Assembly: GCF_910592395.1 (NCBI RefSeq)
Contig: NC_088321.1
Span: forward strand, 6,450,001 to 6,514,000
Direction: 5' to 3'
Source of the DNA: Lineus longissimus
Lineage: Eukaryota > Nemertea > Pilidiophora > Heteronemertea > Lineidae
Length of the DNA: 64,000 nt
Part shown: positions 55,120 through 64,000 of the stretch, piece after piece
Layout: each line of letters begins with the position of its first letter
How positions within the stretch are numbered: the first letter of the stretch is position 1
The notes under the pieces: generated by a model
Databases searched by the model: none
The model's input: only the letters and a program-made list of their open reading frames with translations
Told to the model about the DNA's origin: nothing
Position numbers and translations under genes: made by a program

Positions 55120-55647
55120 GGCACCTATTCCATAGAGCTATACCCTATACTATACTATACGCGAACAATAGTTTCATGGTCATGCACCCTTTGTGAAGCC
55201 ATTGTTCGCGTATAGTGTAGTATACCGTATACCTCTATGGAATATGTGCCTAAGGCACCTTCCCCATAGAGGTATACGGTATACTACACTATACGCGAAC
55301 AATGGCTTCACAAAGGGTGCATGACCATGAAACTATTGTTCGCGTATAGTATAGTATAGGGTATAGCTCTATGGAATAGGTGCCTAAGGCACCTATTCCA
55401 TAGAGGTATACGGTGTACTACACTATACGCAAACAATGGCTTCACAAAGGGTGCATGACCATGAAACTATTGTTCGCGTATAGTATAGGGTATAGCTCTA
55501 TGGAATAGGTGCCTAAGGCACCTATTCCATAGAGCTATACGGTATACTACACTATACGCGAACAATGGCTTCACAAAGGGTGCATGACCATGAAACTATT
55601 GTTCGTGTATAGTATAGTATAGGGTATAGCTCTATGGAATAGGTGCC
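55120..55647. mobile_element. Tandem array of four MITEs separated by TAA/TTA
   Basis: Four foldback elements of 126-131 bp (55,120-55,250; 55,254-55,384; 55,388-55,513; 55,517-55,647) each begin GGCACC and end in the inverse complement GGTGCC, with long TIRs (GGCACCTATTCCATAGAG). Single TAA triplets separate neighbours, and TTA flanks the whole array. The 3-bp TWA duplication fits PIF/Harbinger-type MITEs. The first copy is inverted relative to the other three, judged by the asymmetric core GGCTTCACAAAGGG. Confidence 0.85.
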
Positions 55648-55650
55648 TTA

Positions 55651-56184
55651 GAGCCGAGTCAAGAATATACACATGAGTAATAAGGTGACACCAATAATGT
55701 TTCAAAGAGAGACACCAAATTCACAGAATCATATTAGGAAGCAATGTAGGCGAGAAAAAAACATGATACTAATGATAATGATAACTGTTTGTTGTGGCTG
55801 CAGTAGTCATAGTGACATCCTGCAGTCACTTCAGCCCTTCACTTGAGTCTCGGCCAATCACCGTAAAGTGATATACAGAAAAATGACACGTATTTCTTCA
55901 GTGGTACTGAGGAAATGGAGGCAATGTCACAGGAAGTTCAGTGTTGAAAACTAGGACTAACGACTCAACCTCGTTTACCCAGAGGTCATTGCGCGCTCCT
56001 ATGGTCACTTGCACTGCCCCTGTTATCATGTTGAGCTAAAACATATTTGATTGGTCAACGAATAACGTTTGACATGCAAATAAGATGTAAATACTGTTTT
56101 GACACTTGATACTGATTAACAATGCTGATATAAAAAAATAGTTACCTCTACAAGAAAATTGCGTCATTTAGTCGGGTCATGCGG
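55651..56184. other. Intron sequence, nothing identified
   Basis: No gene, clear repeat or conserved element seen on either strand. Confidence 0.4.
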
Positions 56185-56335
56185 GCACACCGAGCAAGAT
56201 AGAACCGAAGAAGCACGTCTCACAAATGCCAATCGGGCGAGCACTGTGAAAATATTATTTCAAAACATCTTTTGATAATATATTTTTATCTTCAAGTATA
56301 AGGCTTCTTTATCGACATCATCCTTGACGGCCAGG
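56185..56335 (-). repeat. 3'-end remnant of the LINE family seen at 23,410
   Basis: GAAGAAGCACGTCTCACAAA and following bases match 23,430-23,540 in the same orientation, up to AAGGCTTCTTTATC. No coding part is attached, as expected for a severely 5'-truncated copy. Confidence 0.65.
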
Positions 56336-56686
56336 TTTTTCGACCATCACAGTTGTCTGATCGATAGTTACAAAATGTTCTTTGCTACGGTATTGGACCT
56401 GCTTATAATCGAAATGCTAAAATTATTCTTTTTACTATTTCTCGGGTCAATCCTCGTACGGGGAGTCGGCCAACATATTCGCTATCTCATCATCTCCCAC
56501 TTGACTGAATGTTCCTCGCACTCACTCTTGCATGTAAGTTTTTGTTTGTTGGCAACCCTAATGTACTATTAGTATATGCGATGCCAACGTTAGTTAACTC
56601 GATTATTAACCCAATGTTGGCTGCAGCATACAAGTGAATAATTTTTCGCTAATGATAATGTATTTAATCATCAGATAAAACCATAC

Positions 56687-56821
56687 CTCTTTCATGAATT
56701 CCATTCCAAGGTAGAGCTTGCCGTCCTTCAAGTCATTAAAACGGTAACCAATGATATTGGTATGTTCGTATTTACTGAGCTCGCGCAATATGTTCACCTC
56801 GACCATAAGGGCTTCATGTTC
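56687..56821 (-). CDS. Host protein kinase exon, N-lobe
   Basis: Minus-strand exon of 135 nt (45 codons) with acceptor AATTTCAG before 56,821 and donor GTATGG after 56,687. It encodes MVEVNILRELSKYEHTNIIG, then a turn and LYLGMEFMKE: helix C with its Glu, strands β4 and β5 and the hinge. It ends in phase 0. The next exon (49,508) begins GSL, which completes the usual hinge sequence MExxxxGSL. The intron is 7,178 bp. The upstream exon with the Gly loop and VAIK lysine is not identified. Confidence 0.85.
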
Positions 56822-58262
56822 CTGAAATTGGACGAAACAATTGTTACTAAGCGATTCACCGTAACCTTCATTAGCAAACTATACTTCTTAAAGGTTCTGA
56901 CGAATTAAAGGCATCCTCAGCCAACAAGTTCGCGCTAATTTTGGTCAAATTACGAAGAAAAAAAATTGTTTCCGGACAACTCCTCCGTAACCGCTCGGTT
57001 GAGAGAGCTGGAAAGTTAGGGATGATAGGTGATATGCTGAAGTCGTGCATGTGGGTTCGATTTTTCAGTTTTGTATATGATTTGCATAATAATGAAGTCT
57101 ATAGCTCGTAGCTTGCTAATTATTGATGCTACCGGCATGCATGCTTGAGAGAAAGTGGCTCAGATGATTTGCAACAACTTTCTTTCAGAGCACAAATTTG
57201 ATATTTGCTTCATTCAAGAGATAATGAACTATTTGTTTTAGGTAATGATCACATAACAAAACACCGTTTCCGGAAAACTTCTCCCAAACCGCTCGATCGG
57301 TGGAGAGCACTGACATTTTTAGGGACGAAAGAAAATATGGTAAGTTGTGCCAGTTGATGTTTTCAGTTATATAACTGATTTGCATGATAATGAGTTCCAT
57401 AGTTTTTGCCTCGTTAGTTTGCAACACGCATATTGTTTATGCCATCGTCATCAAATTTTCAGGGAAGGTGGATCATGTTGAGGTAAAAGCTAATTTTGGG
57501 GTCGATCAGGAAAATACGGAGTTTTTGCAAATCCCCCTAAACGTTACCGTTAACGTCTATCGCATTGTTCGACCTCTCGATCATGATGAATTCGTTTAAC
57601 CTGGCAAGAGTTTGATTACATTTTGAAAAGCAACCGCACAATGTTTAATTGTTTCAGGTATAATTGCTATCTGTTGGAAACAATTGTTAATAAAATGGTC
57701 CAGGGATGTAATGCATGTCATTTGCAGTGGATATTGGGGAACAGTTTCTGGCTAGTTTCACCAGTTTTGATTCAATTGGATAATATTATTCTTCCCGGCT
57801 CAATGGCACAAAAGAAAATTACCAGTACCATCTAAGAATAGTATTTTGGTTATAAAGTTGACTGCCTTTCAAGGTTATTGAAGAGTGTACATGTCACATG
57901 GAAATTGGTTGACATCTGCTCAACATTTTCAAGATGGCGGCCTGGCTGCCATATTTGTCATGGGATTAAACTGAAAATTAGGGATATTGATAAGAGTATA
58001 TAGATACATAATCACATGAAGTTTGGTTGCAATCCGATAATTAGTTTCGGAGTAATAGGACTTGATTTATGTTTCAAGATGGCCGCCTGGCGGCCATATA
58101 GGTCGATGGATTTGACTAAAAATCTCGGATGTTGTAGAGAGTTCATACAATCACTAGAAATGTGGGTGCATCCGACTTTGTTTTTATTTACCAGATGGCC
58201 GTCTGGTGGCCATATTTGAAGTCAGAGCGGGACACATTTTTGGGGTAGAATAGAGGAGTAGT
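56822..58262. other. Intron or intergenic DNA with diverged repeats
   Basis: Two diverged copies of a block with TTTCCGGA, CTCCT/C, CCGCTCG and ATTTGCAT(A/G)ATAATGA lie near 56,960-57,100 and 57,262-57,395. Three copies of a block containing AAGATGGC(C/G)GCCTGG lie at 57,932, 58,076 and 58,193. In the second, TGGCCGCCTGGCGGCCA is a palindrome with a one-base centre. A plus-strand 71-codon frame at 57,384 is judged spurious. Confidence 0.5.
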
Positions 58263-58275
58263 AGGTATAATGTCC

Positions 58276-58600
58276 CTTTCAACGCCCAAAATCCGAGGCC
58301 CAAAGTCCGAGGGCCCCGGGGCGTTGAAAGTTGCATCATTCGACGCCCACGACAAATGCCCTCCCGTGATATTGTGCTTGAATAATTTTTTCCGCGCTTC
58401 GTGTAAGCGTTCAAAAAATCGGCGCTATCCGTCCGCGCTGTCCACGGGAGGGTATTCGTCGCGTAGCCGGGTACAAGCAGCCCGATGCCGCAACGAGCAC
58501 AGATTAGTGTGCACTCTTATTCGCGCTCCTCCTGAGGTTTTACGAGCTGCTGTCACAAGCCGAGCGGAGCGAAGAGTGTGGATCAATTAGGGTCTCCACC
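58276..58600. repeat. GC-rich block with nested inverted repeats
   Basis: TTTCAACGCCC near 58,277 pairs with GGGGCGTTGAAAG near 58,319. CCCTCCCGTG (58,359-58,368) pairs perfectly with CACGGGAGGG (58,443-58,452). The block is much richer in G+C and CpG than its neighbours. A 106-codon frame crosses it without recognisable content. It is possibly a small inserted element. Confidence 0.45.
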
Positions 58601-58639
58601 ATCGGGGAAGTCTGTTTGGGGCAAATAGCCTACTGAAGC

Positions 58640-59121
58640 ATTCTGTTGCTATAACTGGGATGTTATCGGTGTCGAGGCAATCCTTGTCATTGACTATGTG
58701 TGGCCGATATTTCCGGCCAGTGGCCAAATTAGCAGGCATACAGGCACCTGCAAGCACATAGAATTAAGGATAAGCAAGGAATAAAGTTATAGTAGAGTGA
58801 TAAACTCAAGGAATGGCTTTTAATGACGGAATGACGGAATATATTTACAATTTACAGAACACGAATATGTACATACCTGCAAGCACATAGAATTAAGGAT
58901 AAGCAAGGAATAAAGTTATAGTAGAGTGATAAACTCAAGGAATGGCACTGGGCCACACCAAACATTCACTTAAATAGGTATAAGTATATATATCATGTAA
59001 TGATTAAAGGTATTAAAGAGCATTAAAACTAGTGTATTGAAAAAGGCAAGACCAGCTTGTGCTGCCATCTGGAATGGGCAGCACAACTATTAAAGACATT
59101 AACCCATTCTCCCACATACAC
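58640..59121 (-). mobile_element. Probable 3' LTR of the minus-strand gypsy element
   Basis: Read on the minus strand, a purine-rich AGTAGGGGG precedes TGTATGTGGGAGAATGGG at 59,121, the likely polypurine tract/LTR junction. The left limit near 58,640 is a guess (TGTTGC). The LTR contains a direct duplication of about 70 bp (58,746-58,816 and 58,876-58,946). The 5' LTR is outside the window, so identity cannot be compared. Confidence 0.5.
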
Positions 59122-59802
59122 CCCCTACTTATAGAAATTTCTCCCGAAATTTAGTTTAATAAAGGTTCCGAAATTTAGTTTAATAAAGGTTGGCGTGAGT
59201 CAGGTCAGTGAATAAGATTGCAGGTAGTGCAACAATATGATAATATGGCAATAATGACGAGTGAGTGACGAGGTGATTAATGATGATGGCGACTATGATA
59301 AGTGATATATATTAATGGAAAAGAGAACACACTTTTACCTAGCATTAACCGCAGAAATGCTCGTGGGCCTCAAACAAATTACTGTTTGGCCATTTACCTT
59401 CTCATGTGTCCGCTTCTTGTATACGCCTTGGGAGCCAAGTTTCTTCATCTTTGGGGTGAAGAAGTCATAAACAAAATTTGACTCACATTATATATGTATA
59501 TATATACGTATACGCTCAACCAATGTACAATACAAAATCACACAAATGTATTGCCAGTAAGCACTGTAGCATTCAACAATATAGTATTACACTGGAGACA
59601 TAATCCGGATAGCAGCCTCCAAAGCAGAGGGATGACTCTGGAACCTGCTATCCCCAAGAAGCTCAGTGATCAATAACACCTTCTGGCGCCATTCCGGAAC
59701 AGGACCAACATGCTGCGAAAAAACATACTGTCCATCCGGACGCAGCCAGTCCGGTGGCCGACGTCGTCGACTTGACCGACGAAGAGTCTCCGATTTCGCA
59801 CT
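59122..59802 (-). other. 3' untranslated region of the gypsy element
   Basis: It lies between pol stop and polypurine tract. A 24-bp tandem repeat CCGAAATTTAGTTTAATAAA (+4) occurs twice at about 59,145-59,192. No additional gene such as env is present. Confidence 0.5.
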
Positions 59803-61536
59803 CTATGAATCTGAGTTCGACAGCGCGTCAGAATCCAGAGATGGCCCATCGGAAACCAAAGTTGACGGAATCGTCGCTGTGTCAGGAACATCCTTCAAAC
59901 TAGCGGATTCTCCCTTAGTTGCCCCCTCCAACTTTTTCAAAGACCTTCTTGGCCTAGGAATAGGCCGGGCCAACTGAGAGTCACCGCTAGGCCGACATAA
60001 AGGATGGTCGGACTGGCACGAAATCGGGAGCAGCATATTTCGGTGTAGACATTTGCGGGAACCGGACTCGGCCTCTACCACAAACACCGGAATATCTGGA
60101 TTTGACTGACAGGACACAGTATAAAACTCATCTTCCCACTTGTTGGCAAGCTTGTGTTTGCCACGGTCCCCAACACGGCGAACCAACACCTTGTCGCCGA
60201 TATTAAGTGTAGCACCACGTACCCTAAGATCATAATGCTCCTTCTGCTTGATTCTGGAAGCTTCCAATTGCTTCTGAGCAAGGTCATATGCAATGGCTAG
60301 ACGTGAACGTAAATCGTCAACAAAGGCGACCTTTGAACGTGGCTGAGCAGACGGGAGCAAAGTACCAAAATGAACATCAATGGGAAGACGAGGTTCCCTG
60401 CCAAACAGGAGAAAGTAAGGTGAAAACCCTGAAGAATCATGACAAGAAGAGTTGTACGCATGAACAAGACTAGGAACAAAGCGTTTCCAATCCTTCTTCT
60501 TATCCGTGGGGAGTGTGCCAAGCATATTTAATAAAGTGCGGTTAAAACGTTCACAAACTCCATTCCCCATAGGGTGATAAGGTGTTGTGCGCGACTTGGA
60601 AATATTCATGAGCTTGCACAGCTCTGAAATGACCTTCCCAACAAAATTCTGACCCTGATCACTATGAAGACGCTCAGGGATACCATAATGGACGATATAA
60701 TTGTCGAAGAGAACACGCGCTGTTGTAGCCGCGGTCTGACTTTTGGTAGGTATAGCCTGAGCATATTTAGAAAAATGGTCAGTGATGACTAGAATATTTT
60801 CATAACCATGAGACGGTTCCAGCGATAAAAAGTCCATGCACACCAACTGCATGGGCTGAGTAGTGCAAATGCTGACAAGTGGAGCACGCTCCTGAAGCTG
60901 CGGTTGCTTCCTCTTAATACATGGAAGGCAATTCCGAACCCACTTGTCAACTTGAACTGACATTCCGGGCCAAAAAAACCGACGTTTAATAAAATCGAGA
61001 GTCCTATCTCGTCCAAGATGGCCTAAGTGATTGTGGAACCCTTCAATCACTTGGGGACGGAGACAGGATGGGACCAAGATCTGTTGAAAGCATTGACCAT
61101 TGAACGTTAACCTTTTACAGAGTAAACCGTCCAGTAAAATCAAGCTGTCCCAATATGAGCATAATTTTAAAAGTTCCTTGTCCTTGTCCTTCAATAAATC
61201 CCTACTCGGACGCTGCTGGAATTTGACCCAATGATAAAGCTGAGAAATAACAGGATCAGCTTGCTGTCCTGCCCTGATATCAACCTTAGGCCAAGGGGAA
61301 TCAACAAGCCAAAACCTCGGCCGATGACAAATCATTCGACACAGACATACATAATGATTCAACCAAACCATCTCCACCCTGTGCCGCCTGGCAAATGGCC
61401 TGAACACTCTCAATTCCAACTGTGGACCAAGGGAACCGTGACAAGGCATCTGCATCCACATTAGAAGCACCTGGCACATAAGATATGTCAAAATGAAAGG
61501 CAGAGAGGTCAGCCAACCAACGATGCCCTGTGGCAT
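59803..61536 (-). CDS. Ty3/gypsy integrase (3' pol), frameshifted from RNase H
   Basis: The integrase proper begins after about residue 85 of this frame. HHCC zinc finger: HNHLGHLGRDRT...CLPCIKRK. Core: CMDFLSLE (D), LHSDQGQNF (D), GNGVCERFNRTL (E). Then YFLLFGREPRLPID, an SH3-like GDKVLVRR and a Pro/Ser/Asp-rich tail. It is preceded out of frame by the RNase H frame (overlap 61,301-61,536). The natural protein crosses near 61,310, so one indel is present. Otherwise the domain is complete. Confidence 0.9.
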   Translation of the reverse strand: MPQGIVGWLTSLPFILTYLMCQVLLMWMQMPCHGSLGPQLELRVFRPFARRHRVEMVWLNHYVCLCRMICHRPRFWLVDSPWPKVDIRAGQQADPVISQLYHWVKFQQRPSRDLLKDKDKELLKLCSYWDSLILLDGLLCKRLTFNGQCFQQILVPSCLRPQVIEGFHNHLGHLGRDRTLDFIKRRFFWPGMSVQVDKWVRNCLPCIKRKQPQLQERAPLVSICTTQPMQLVCMDFLSLEPSHGYENILVITDHFSKYAQAIPTKSQTAATTARVLFDNYIVHYGIPERLHSDQGQNFVGKVISELCKLMNISKSRTTPYHPMGNGVCERFNRTLLNMLGTLPTDKKKDWKRFVPSLVHAYNSSCHDSSGFSPYFLLFGREPRLPIDVHFGTLLPSAQPRSKVAFVDDLRSRLAIAYDLAQKQLEASRIKQKEHYDLRVRGATLNIGDKVLVRRVGDRGKHKLANKWEDEFYTVSCQSNPDIPVFVVEAESGSRKCLHRNMLLPISCQSDHPLCRPSGDSQLARPIPRPRRSLKKLEGATKGESASLKDVPDTATIPSTLVSDGPSLDSDALSNSDS

Positions 61537-62941
61537 CTAGTTTAGCAGACGTAAGAACATAGGTTAAAGGGTTATTGTCAGTCTTGACATGAAAATAGTT
61601 GCCATACAAGTAATCAAAGAACTTCTCCGTCACAGCCCACTTCAATGCGAGAAATTCTAACTTGTGAGCTGGATAATTACGCTCCGCTTTGTTTAAACTC
61701 CGACTTGCATAAGCAACAACCCGACGTTGGTTATTCTGATTTTGATACAAAATAGCTCCGAGACCTGAAGTGCTGGCATCAATGTGGAGTTCAAATGGAA
61801 GCGAAAAATCAGCAAAGCATAAGACAGGAGGACTGGACAACTCCTTTACTAGTGAGACAAAAGCAGACTCTTGCTTTTCTCCCCATGTCCAGGAAGAAGT
61901 GTTGGCAACTTTTGGTCTGCCCTTCTTGGGCGTAGTAGCCGGTAACAACTCATTTAAAGGACGGGCTAACGTCGAAAAGTTTCTTACAAACTTTCGGTAA
62001 TAGCCTGCAAACCCTAAAAATTTACGAACATCTTCAGCATTCTGAGGGGTGGGCCATGATCGAATGATTTTGACTTTATCAGGATCAGCCTCAACGCCCT
62101 TCGCTGAAACCAAGTGACCTAGATACTTTAATTTCTCCTTCAAGAATATACATTTACTGGGTTTTAACTTCAAACCACAGTCTCGCAGCCTCTGAAACAC
62201 ATTTTCCAACCTTTGAAGGTGTTCCTCCACCGTTGCCGAGAAAATAATGATATCATCTAGATACACAAGACACTCTTTTAAGTGCAAATCCTGTAAACAG
62301 CGCTCCATTAACCTTTGAAAAGTACTGGGAGCATTCGTGAGGCCAAAAGGCATTAAATTCCACTCATAGAAACCAAGATTCCCAGCAGTAAAAGCTGTGC
62401 GACATTTGTGTTCCTCCTCCAACTCAACCTGCCAATATCCTGACCGTAAGTCTAACGACGAGAAGTATTTGGCCCCAGCAAGGCTGTCAAGAGTTTCATC
62501 TATCCGAGGCATGGCATAAGAATCTCGGATAGTCCTTTTATTTAGCTGACGCATGTCACAACATAAACGCAAACTTCCATCCTTTTTCCGAACCAGAACC
62601 ATGTTGGAGGCCCAAGGGCTTTTCGAATGACGGATAACCCCAGCCTGCAACATTTCCTCTAAGTGTTGTCTAACTTCTTCAAACATGGCGGGAGGAATCC
62701 CCCGATGACGCTGTTTGAAGGGAATGGGATCGTTTAACTCAATCCGGTGTTTGACTAGACTAGTTTTGCCAATTTCCAGATTGGATAGAGAAAATATGTC
62801 GTCATAACGACCAAACAGACCTTCAAGCTTGGAGACGTCACCGCTCCCCAAATGAGACAAGTCAATTTCCTCGAGCACTTTCCTTCTATGAGCAGAGTCG
62901 CAAGCTGAACCGGGACCCAAACGATCCGACATAAGATTCAT
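61301..62941 (-). CDS. Ty3/gypsy reverse transcriptase and RNase H
   Basis: This 546-codon frame has RT blocks VRKKDGSLRLCCDMRQLN, YFSSLDLRSGYWQV, MPFGLTNAP, the active site YLDDIIIF and KYLGHLV, then FAGYYRKF. RNase H has HIDASTSGLGA, E in HKLEFLALKW, KTDNNPL and NVDADALSR. All catalytic acids are present. Its start overlaps the protease frame out of frame near 62,900-62,941, implying a one-base lesion. The RT/RNase H body itself is undamaged, so the copy is fairly young. Confidence 0.93.
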   Translation of the reverse strand: MNLMSDRLGPGSACDSAHRRKVLEEIDLSHLGSGDVSKLEGLFGRYDDIFSLSNLEIGKTSLVKHRIELNDPIPFKQRHRGIPPAMFEEVRQHLEEMLQAGVIRHSKSPWASNMVLVRKKDGSLRLCCDMRQLNKRTIRDSYAMPRIDETLDSLAGAKYFSSLDLRSGYWQVELEEEHKCRTAFTAGNLGFYEWNLMPFGLTNAPSTFQRLMERCLQDLHLKECLVYLDDIIIFSATVEEHLQRLENVFQRLRDCGLKLKPSKCIFLKEKLKYLGHLVSAKGVEADPDKVKIIRSWPTPQNAEDVRKFLGFAGYYRKFVRNFSTLARPLNELLPATTPKKGRPKVANTSSWTWGEKQESAFVSLVKELSSPPVLCFADFSLPFELHIDASTSGLGAILYQNQNNQRRVVAYASRSLNKAERNYPAHKLEFLALKWAVTEKFFDYLYGNYFHVKTDNNPLTYVLTSAKLDATGHRWLADLSAFHFDISYVPGASNVDADALSRFPWSTVGIESVQAICQAAQGGDGLVESLCMSVSNDLSSAEVLAC

Positions 62942-63902
62942 GGAATATAGGGTGGATATAAGATTCAGGAGTCATAGTACGATCAGACAACAGATCCTCT
63001 TTGTGGCAAACTGTATTGCCCTGAGACAGCCTACAAATCACAGAACGGCTAGGGAGAGTAACAGATTTCCTCCCAGGGTTATATACACAAACTGCAACCC
63101 TCTCCTTCCGTTGCCCATGCATTTTGACCAGACTTGGAACAACTATAACATCGCCGGGCAATGAAATACCAGGAATACCTTCGGCAATAGCCGATGTAAT
63201 TTTGCCAGTTGAAGTACCATGACAAATACCATGTACAGTTACCCTCGAATCTGGACCAATAACAATCGGCTTTGTTGTCTGAACTTGGCCTATAATTGGT
63301 TCAGCCTGTGACACCAAAGTTGAGAAAGCTAGTTTCCATTGCTTTGGCACAGTACCTACAGGTTGAAAGCGGGATAAAAGATTGGTTCCCACTAAGACAG
63401 GCACCCTGAGATTATACTTGGTATTGGGAACCACAAGTATAGGAACCAAGAGCTCATCATCCGAGAATGGACAGGTTACGGACGCTTCAACATAACCCAA
63501 GTACGGCAATGGGCTACCATTGGCGCTTGAAATGTACAGAAGATCAGAAATAGGAAGAATAGGCAAAAGTGAAACGAAGTGCTGTTGGTAACAATGCTCA
63601 GAGATGGTACTTACCATCGAGCCAGTATCCAATAGACATGACAAAATCTCGCCCTCCAATTTGATGAACGACTCGTTCGACTTGCCAATTAACCCCTTAG
63701 GCAAAGAAGAGGGTGCTAAACACTTGGAGCTCACAACAGGTCGGACCTTTGGAGGTTCTGGAGGTGGGGACCTCCTTCGATTACGATTTGGATCAGAACG
63801 AGCATGACAGCGACTAAGGTGCTCCTTGGGACTAATAGGCTCGCTTCTCAGTGTCTGTCCCCCGACACTGGAGCATTGTCTTTTAAATCCTTCCCATTCG
63901 AC
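62886..63902 (-). CDS. Ty3/gypsy pol N-terminus with aspartic protease
   Basis: The pol frame opens after TAA at 63,903-63,905 and runs past the ATG at 63,734 to 62,886. The retroviral-type aspartic protease has LLDTGSMVSTI (catalytic DTGS about 36 residues after that ATG), a hydrophobic VLVGTNLL flap/helix block and a C-terminal dUTPase-like-length spacer without clear motif. It overlaps the end of gag by 55 bases in the -1 frame, with a TTTAAAA heptamer in the overlap. The initiation at the ATG is therefore unlikely. Confidence 0.85.
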   Translation of the reverse strand, partial: VEWEGFKRQCSSVGGQTLRSEPISPKEHLSRCHARSDPNRNRRRSPPPEPPKVRPVVSSKCLAPSSLPKGLIGKSNESFIKLEGEILSCLLDTGSMVSTISEHCYQQHFVSLLPILPISDLLYISSANGSPLPYLGYVEASVTCPFSDDELLVPILVVPNTKYNLRVPVLVGTNLLSRFQPVGTVPKQWKLAFSTLVSQAEPIIGQVQTTKPIVIGPDSRVTVHGICHGTSTGKITSAIAEGIPGISLPGDVIVVPSLVKMHGQRKERVAVCVYNPGRKSVTLPSRSVICRLSQGNTVCHKEDLLSDRTMTPESYIHPIFHESYVGSFGSRFSLRLCS

Positions 63903-64000
63903 TTAGGGCACCTTCGACTGAAATGACCCTTCTCGCCACAGTTGAAACAAACAACATTCTCGGCAACGGTGGAGGAACAAATGTAACAGAGGAAAAACAT
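63848..64000 (-). CDS. Ty3/gypsy gag C-terminus (nucleocapsid), partial
   Basis: The frame is open to the right window edge and stops with TGA at 63,848-63,850. It contains a CCHC zinc knuckle CFNCGEKGHFSRRC (63,908-63,949) and an upstream CYIC pair. Its last 18 codons overlap pol. The zero-frame codons TTA AAA at 63,886-63,881, preceded by T, form the slippery heptamer T_TTA_AAA. Confidence 0.85.
   Translation of the reverse strand: MFFLCYICSSTVAENVVCFNCGEKGHFSRRCPKSNGKDLKDNAPVSGDRH
63881..63887 (-). promoter_or_regulatory. Slippery heptamer TTTAAAA for -1 frameshift
   Basis: On the minus strand TTTAAAA is aligned to gag codons as T_TTA_AAA. A -1 slip leads exactly into the open pol frame. 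The gag stop follows 10 codons later. UUUAAAA is a known efficient X_XXY_YYZ heptamer. Confidence 0.75.

Noticed and set aside
57040-57065. tRNA-like B box (GGTTCGATT)
   Set aside because: No A box, acceptor stem or cloverleaf around it; no tRNA or rRNA gene was found in the window.
57384-57599. 71-codon frame with a hydrophobic start and a following acceptor-like TTTTCAG
   Set aside because: It overlaps a diverged repeat, has no homology I recognise and lies on the strand opposite to the kinase.
59400-59480. Possible further kinase exon on the minus strand ending in GTAAAT
   Set aside because: No kinase subdomain is visible and the sequence lies within the gypsy 3' region.

Overview
The window is nuclear DNA of a metazoan, most likely a marine invertebrate. 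I cannot name the species. The evidence is spliced exons of an animal-type protein kinase, GT-AG introns inside two mobile elements, TATA/CCAAT promoters and a dense mixture of animal transposon classes. Only two host exons are convincing. Almost everything else is mobile or virus-derived.

Layout. (1) 1-950: short tandem repeat and a candidate solo LTR carrying four CRE-type motifs. (2) About 950-12,000: an AT-rich, compact, virus-like element. It has a leftward module (conserved protein, family-B DNA polymerase, HNH endonuclease) and a rightward module of small membrane proteins and a penton-like protein. Its start codons are embedded in TAAATG or TTGTATAGAAAATG motifs, and hairpins sit at two gene ends. 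I see no integrase, packaging ATPase, protease or certain major capsid gene, and several genes carry stops or frameshifts. (3) 12,119-15,470: a minisatellite, then the truncated left part of a second, related element (membrane protein, a 60-residue protein ending in PSAPPMY, and the first half of a polymerase). (4) 15,470-19,290: non-coding DNA with a foldback element, two hairpins of identical geometry and repeats. (5) 19,295-23,032: broken Ty3/gypsy pol interrupted by about 1 kb of unrelated DNA, followed by an LTR start. (6) 23,400-26,390: mosaic of LINE fragments (RNase H, RT, endonuclease). (7) 26,524-29,522: a pogo/Tigger-type transposon with perfect 26-bp TIRs and TA target duplication; its transposase is dead. 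(8) 30,518-49,274: a full-length Polinton/Maverick of 18,757 bp with 163-bp TIRs and a 6-bp target duplication TATATG. (9) 49,382-56,821: two phase-compatible exons of a host kinase on the minus strand; the intron between them holds a dead pogo-like transposase and a tandem array of four MITEs. (10) 58,640-64,000: a Ty3/gypsy element on the minus strand, 5' end outside the window, with a gag-pol overlap holding a codon-aligned TTTAAAA heptamer.

How parts fit together. The Polinton encodes the expected replication set (protein-primed-type polymerase, chromodomain integrase) and morphogenesis set (double jelly-roll capsid, penton, packaging ATPase, adenain-like protease, small core-like proteins). 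It also has two small proteins that look PC4-like (single-strand DNA binding), a Cys-rich gene on the opposite strand and a spliced proline-rich gene that may be fused to the polymerase by -1 frameshifting. The element at 950-12,000 shares the polymerase plus penton logic, but its expression signals resemble those of cytoplasmic DNA viruses rather than the nuclear signals of the Polinton. It is the least familiar object in the window.
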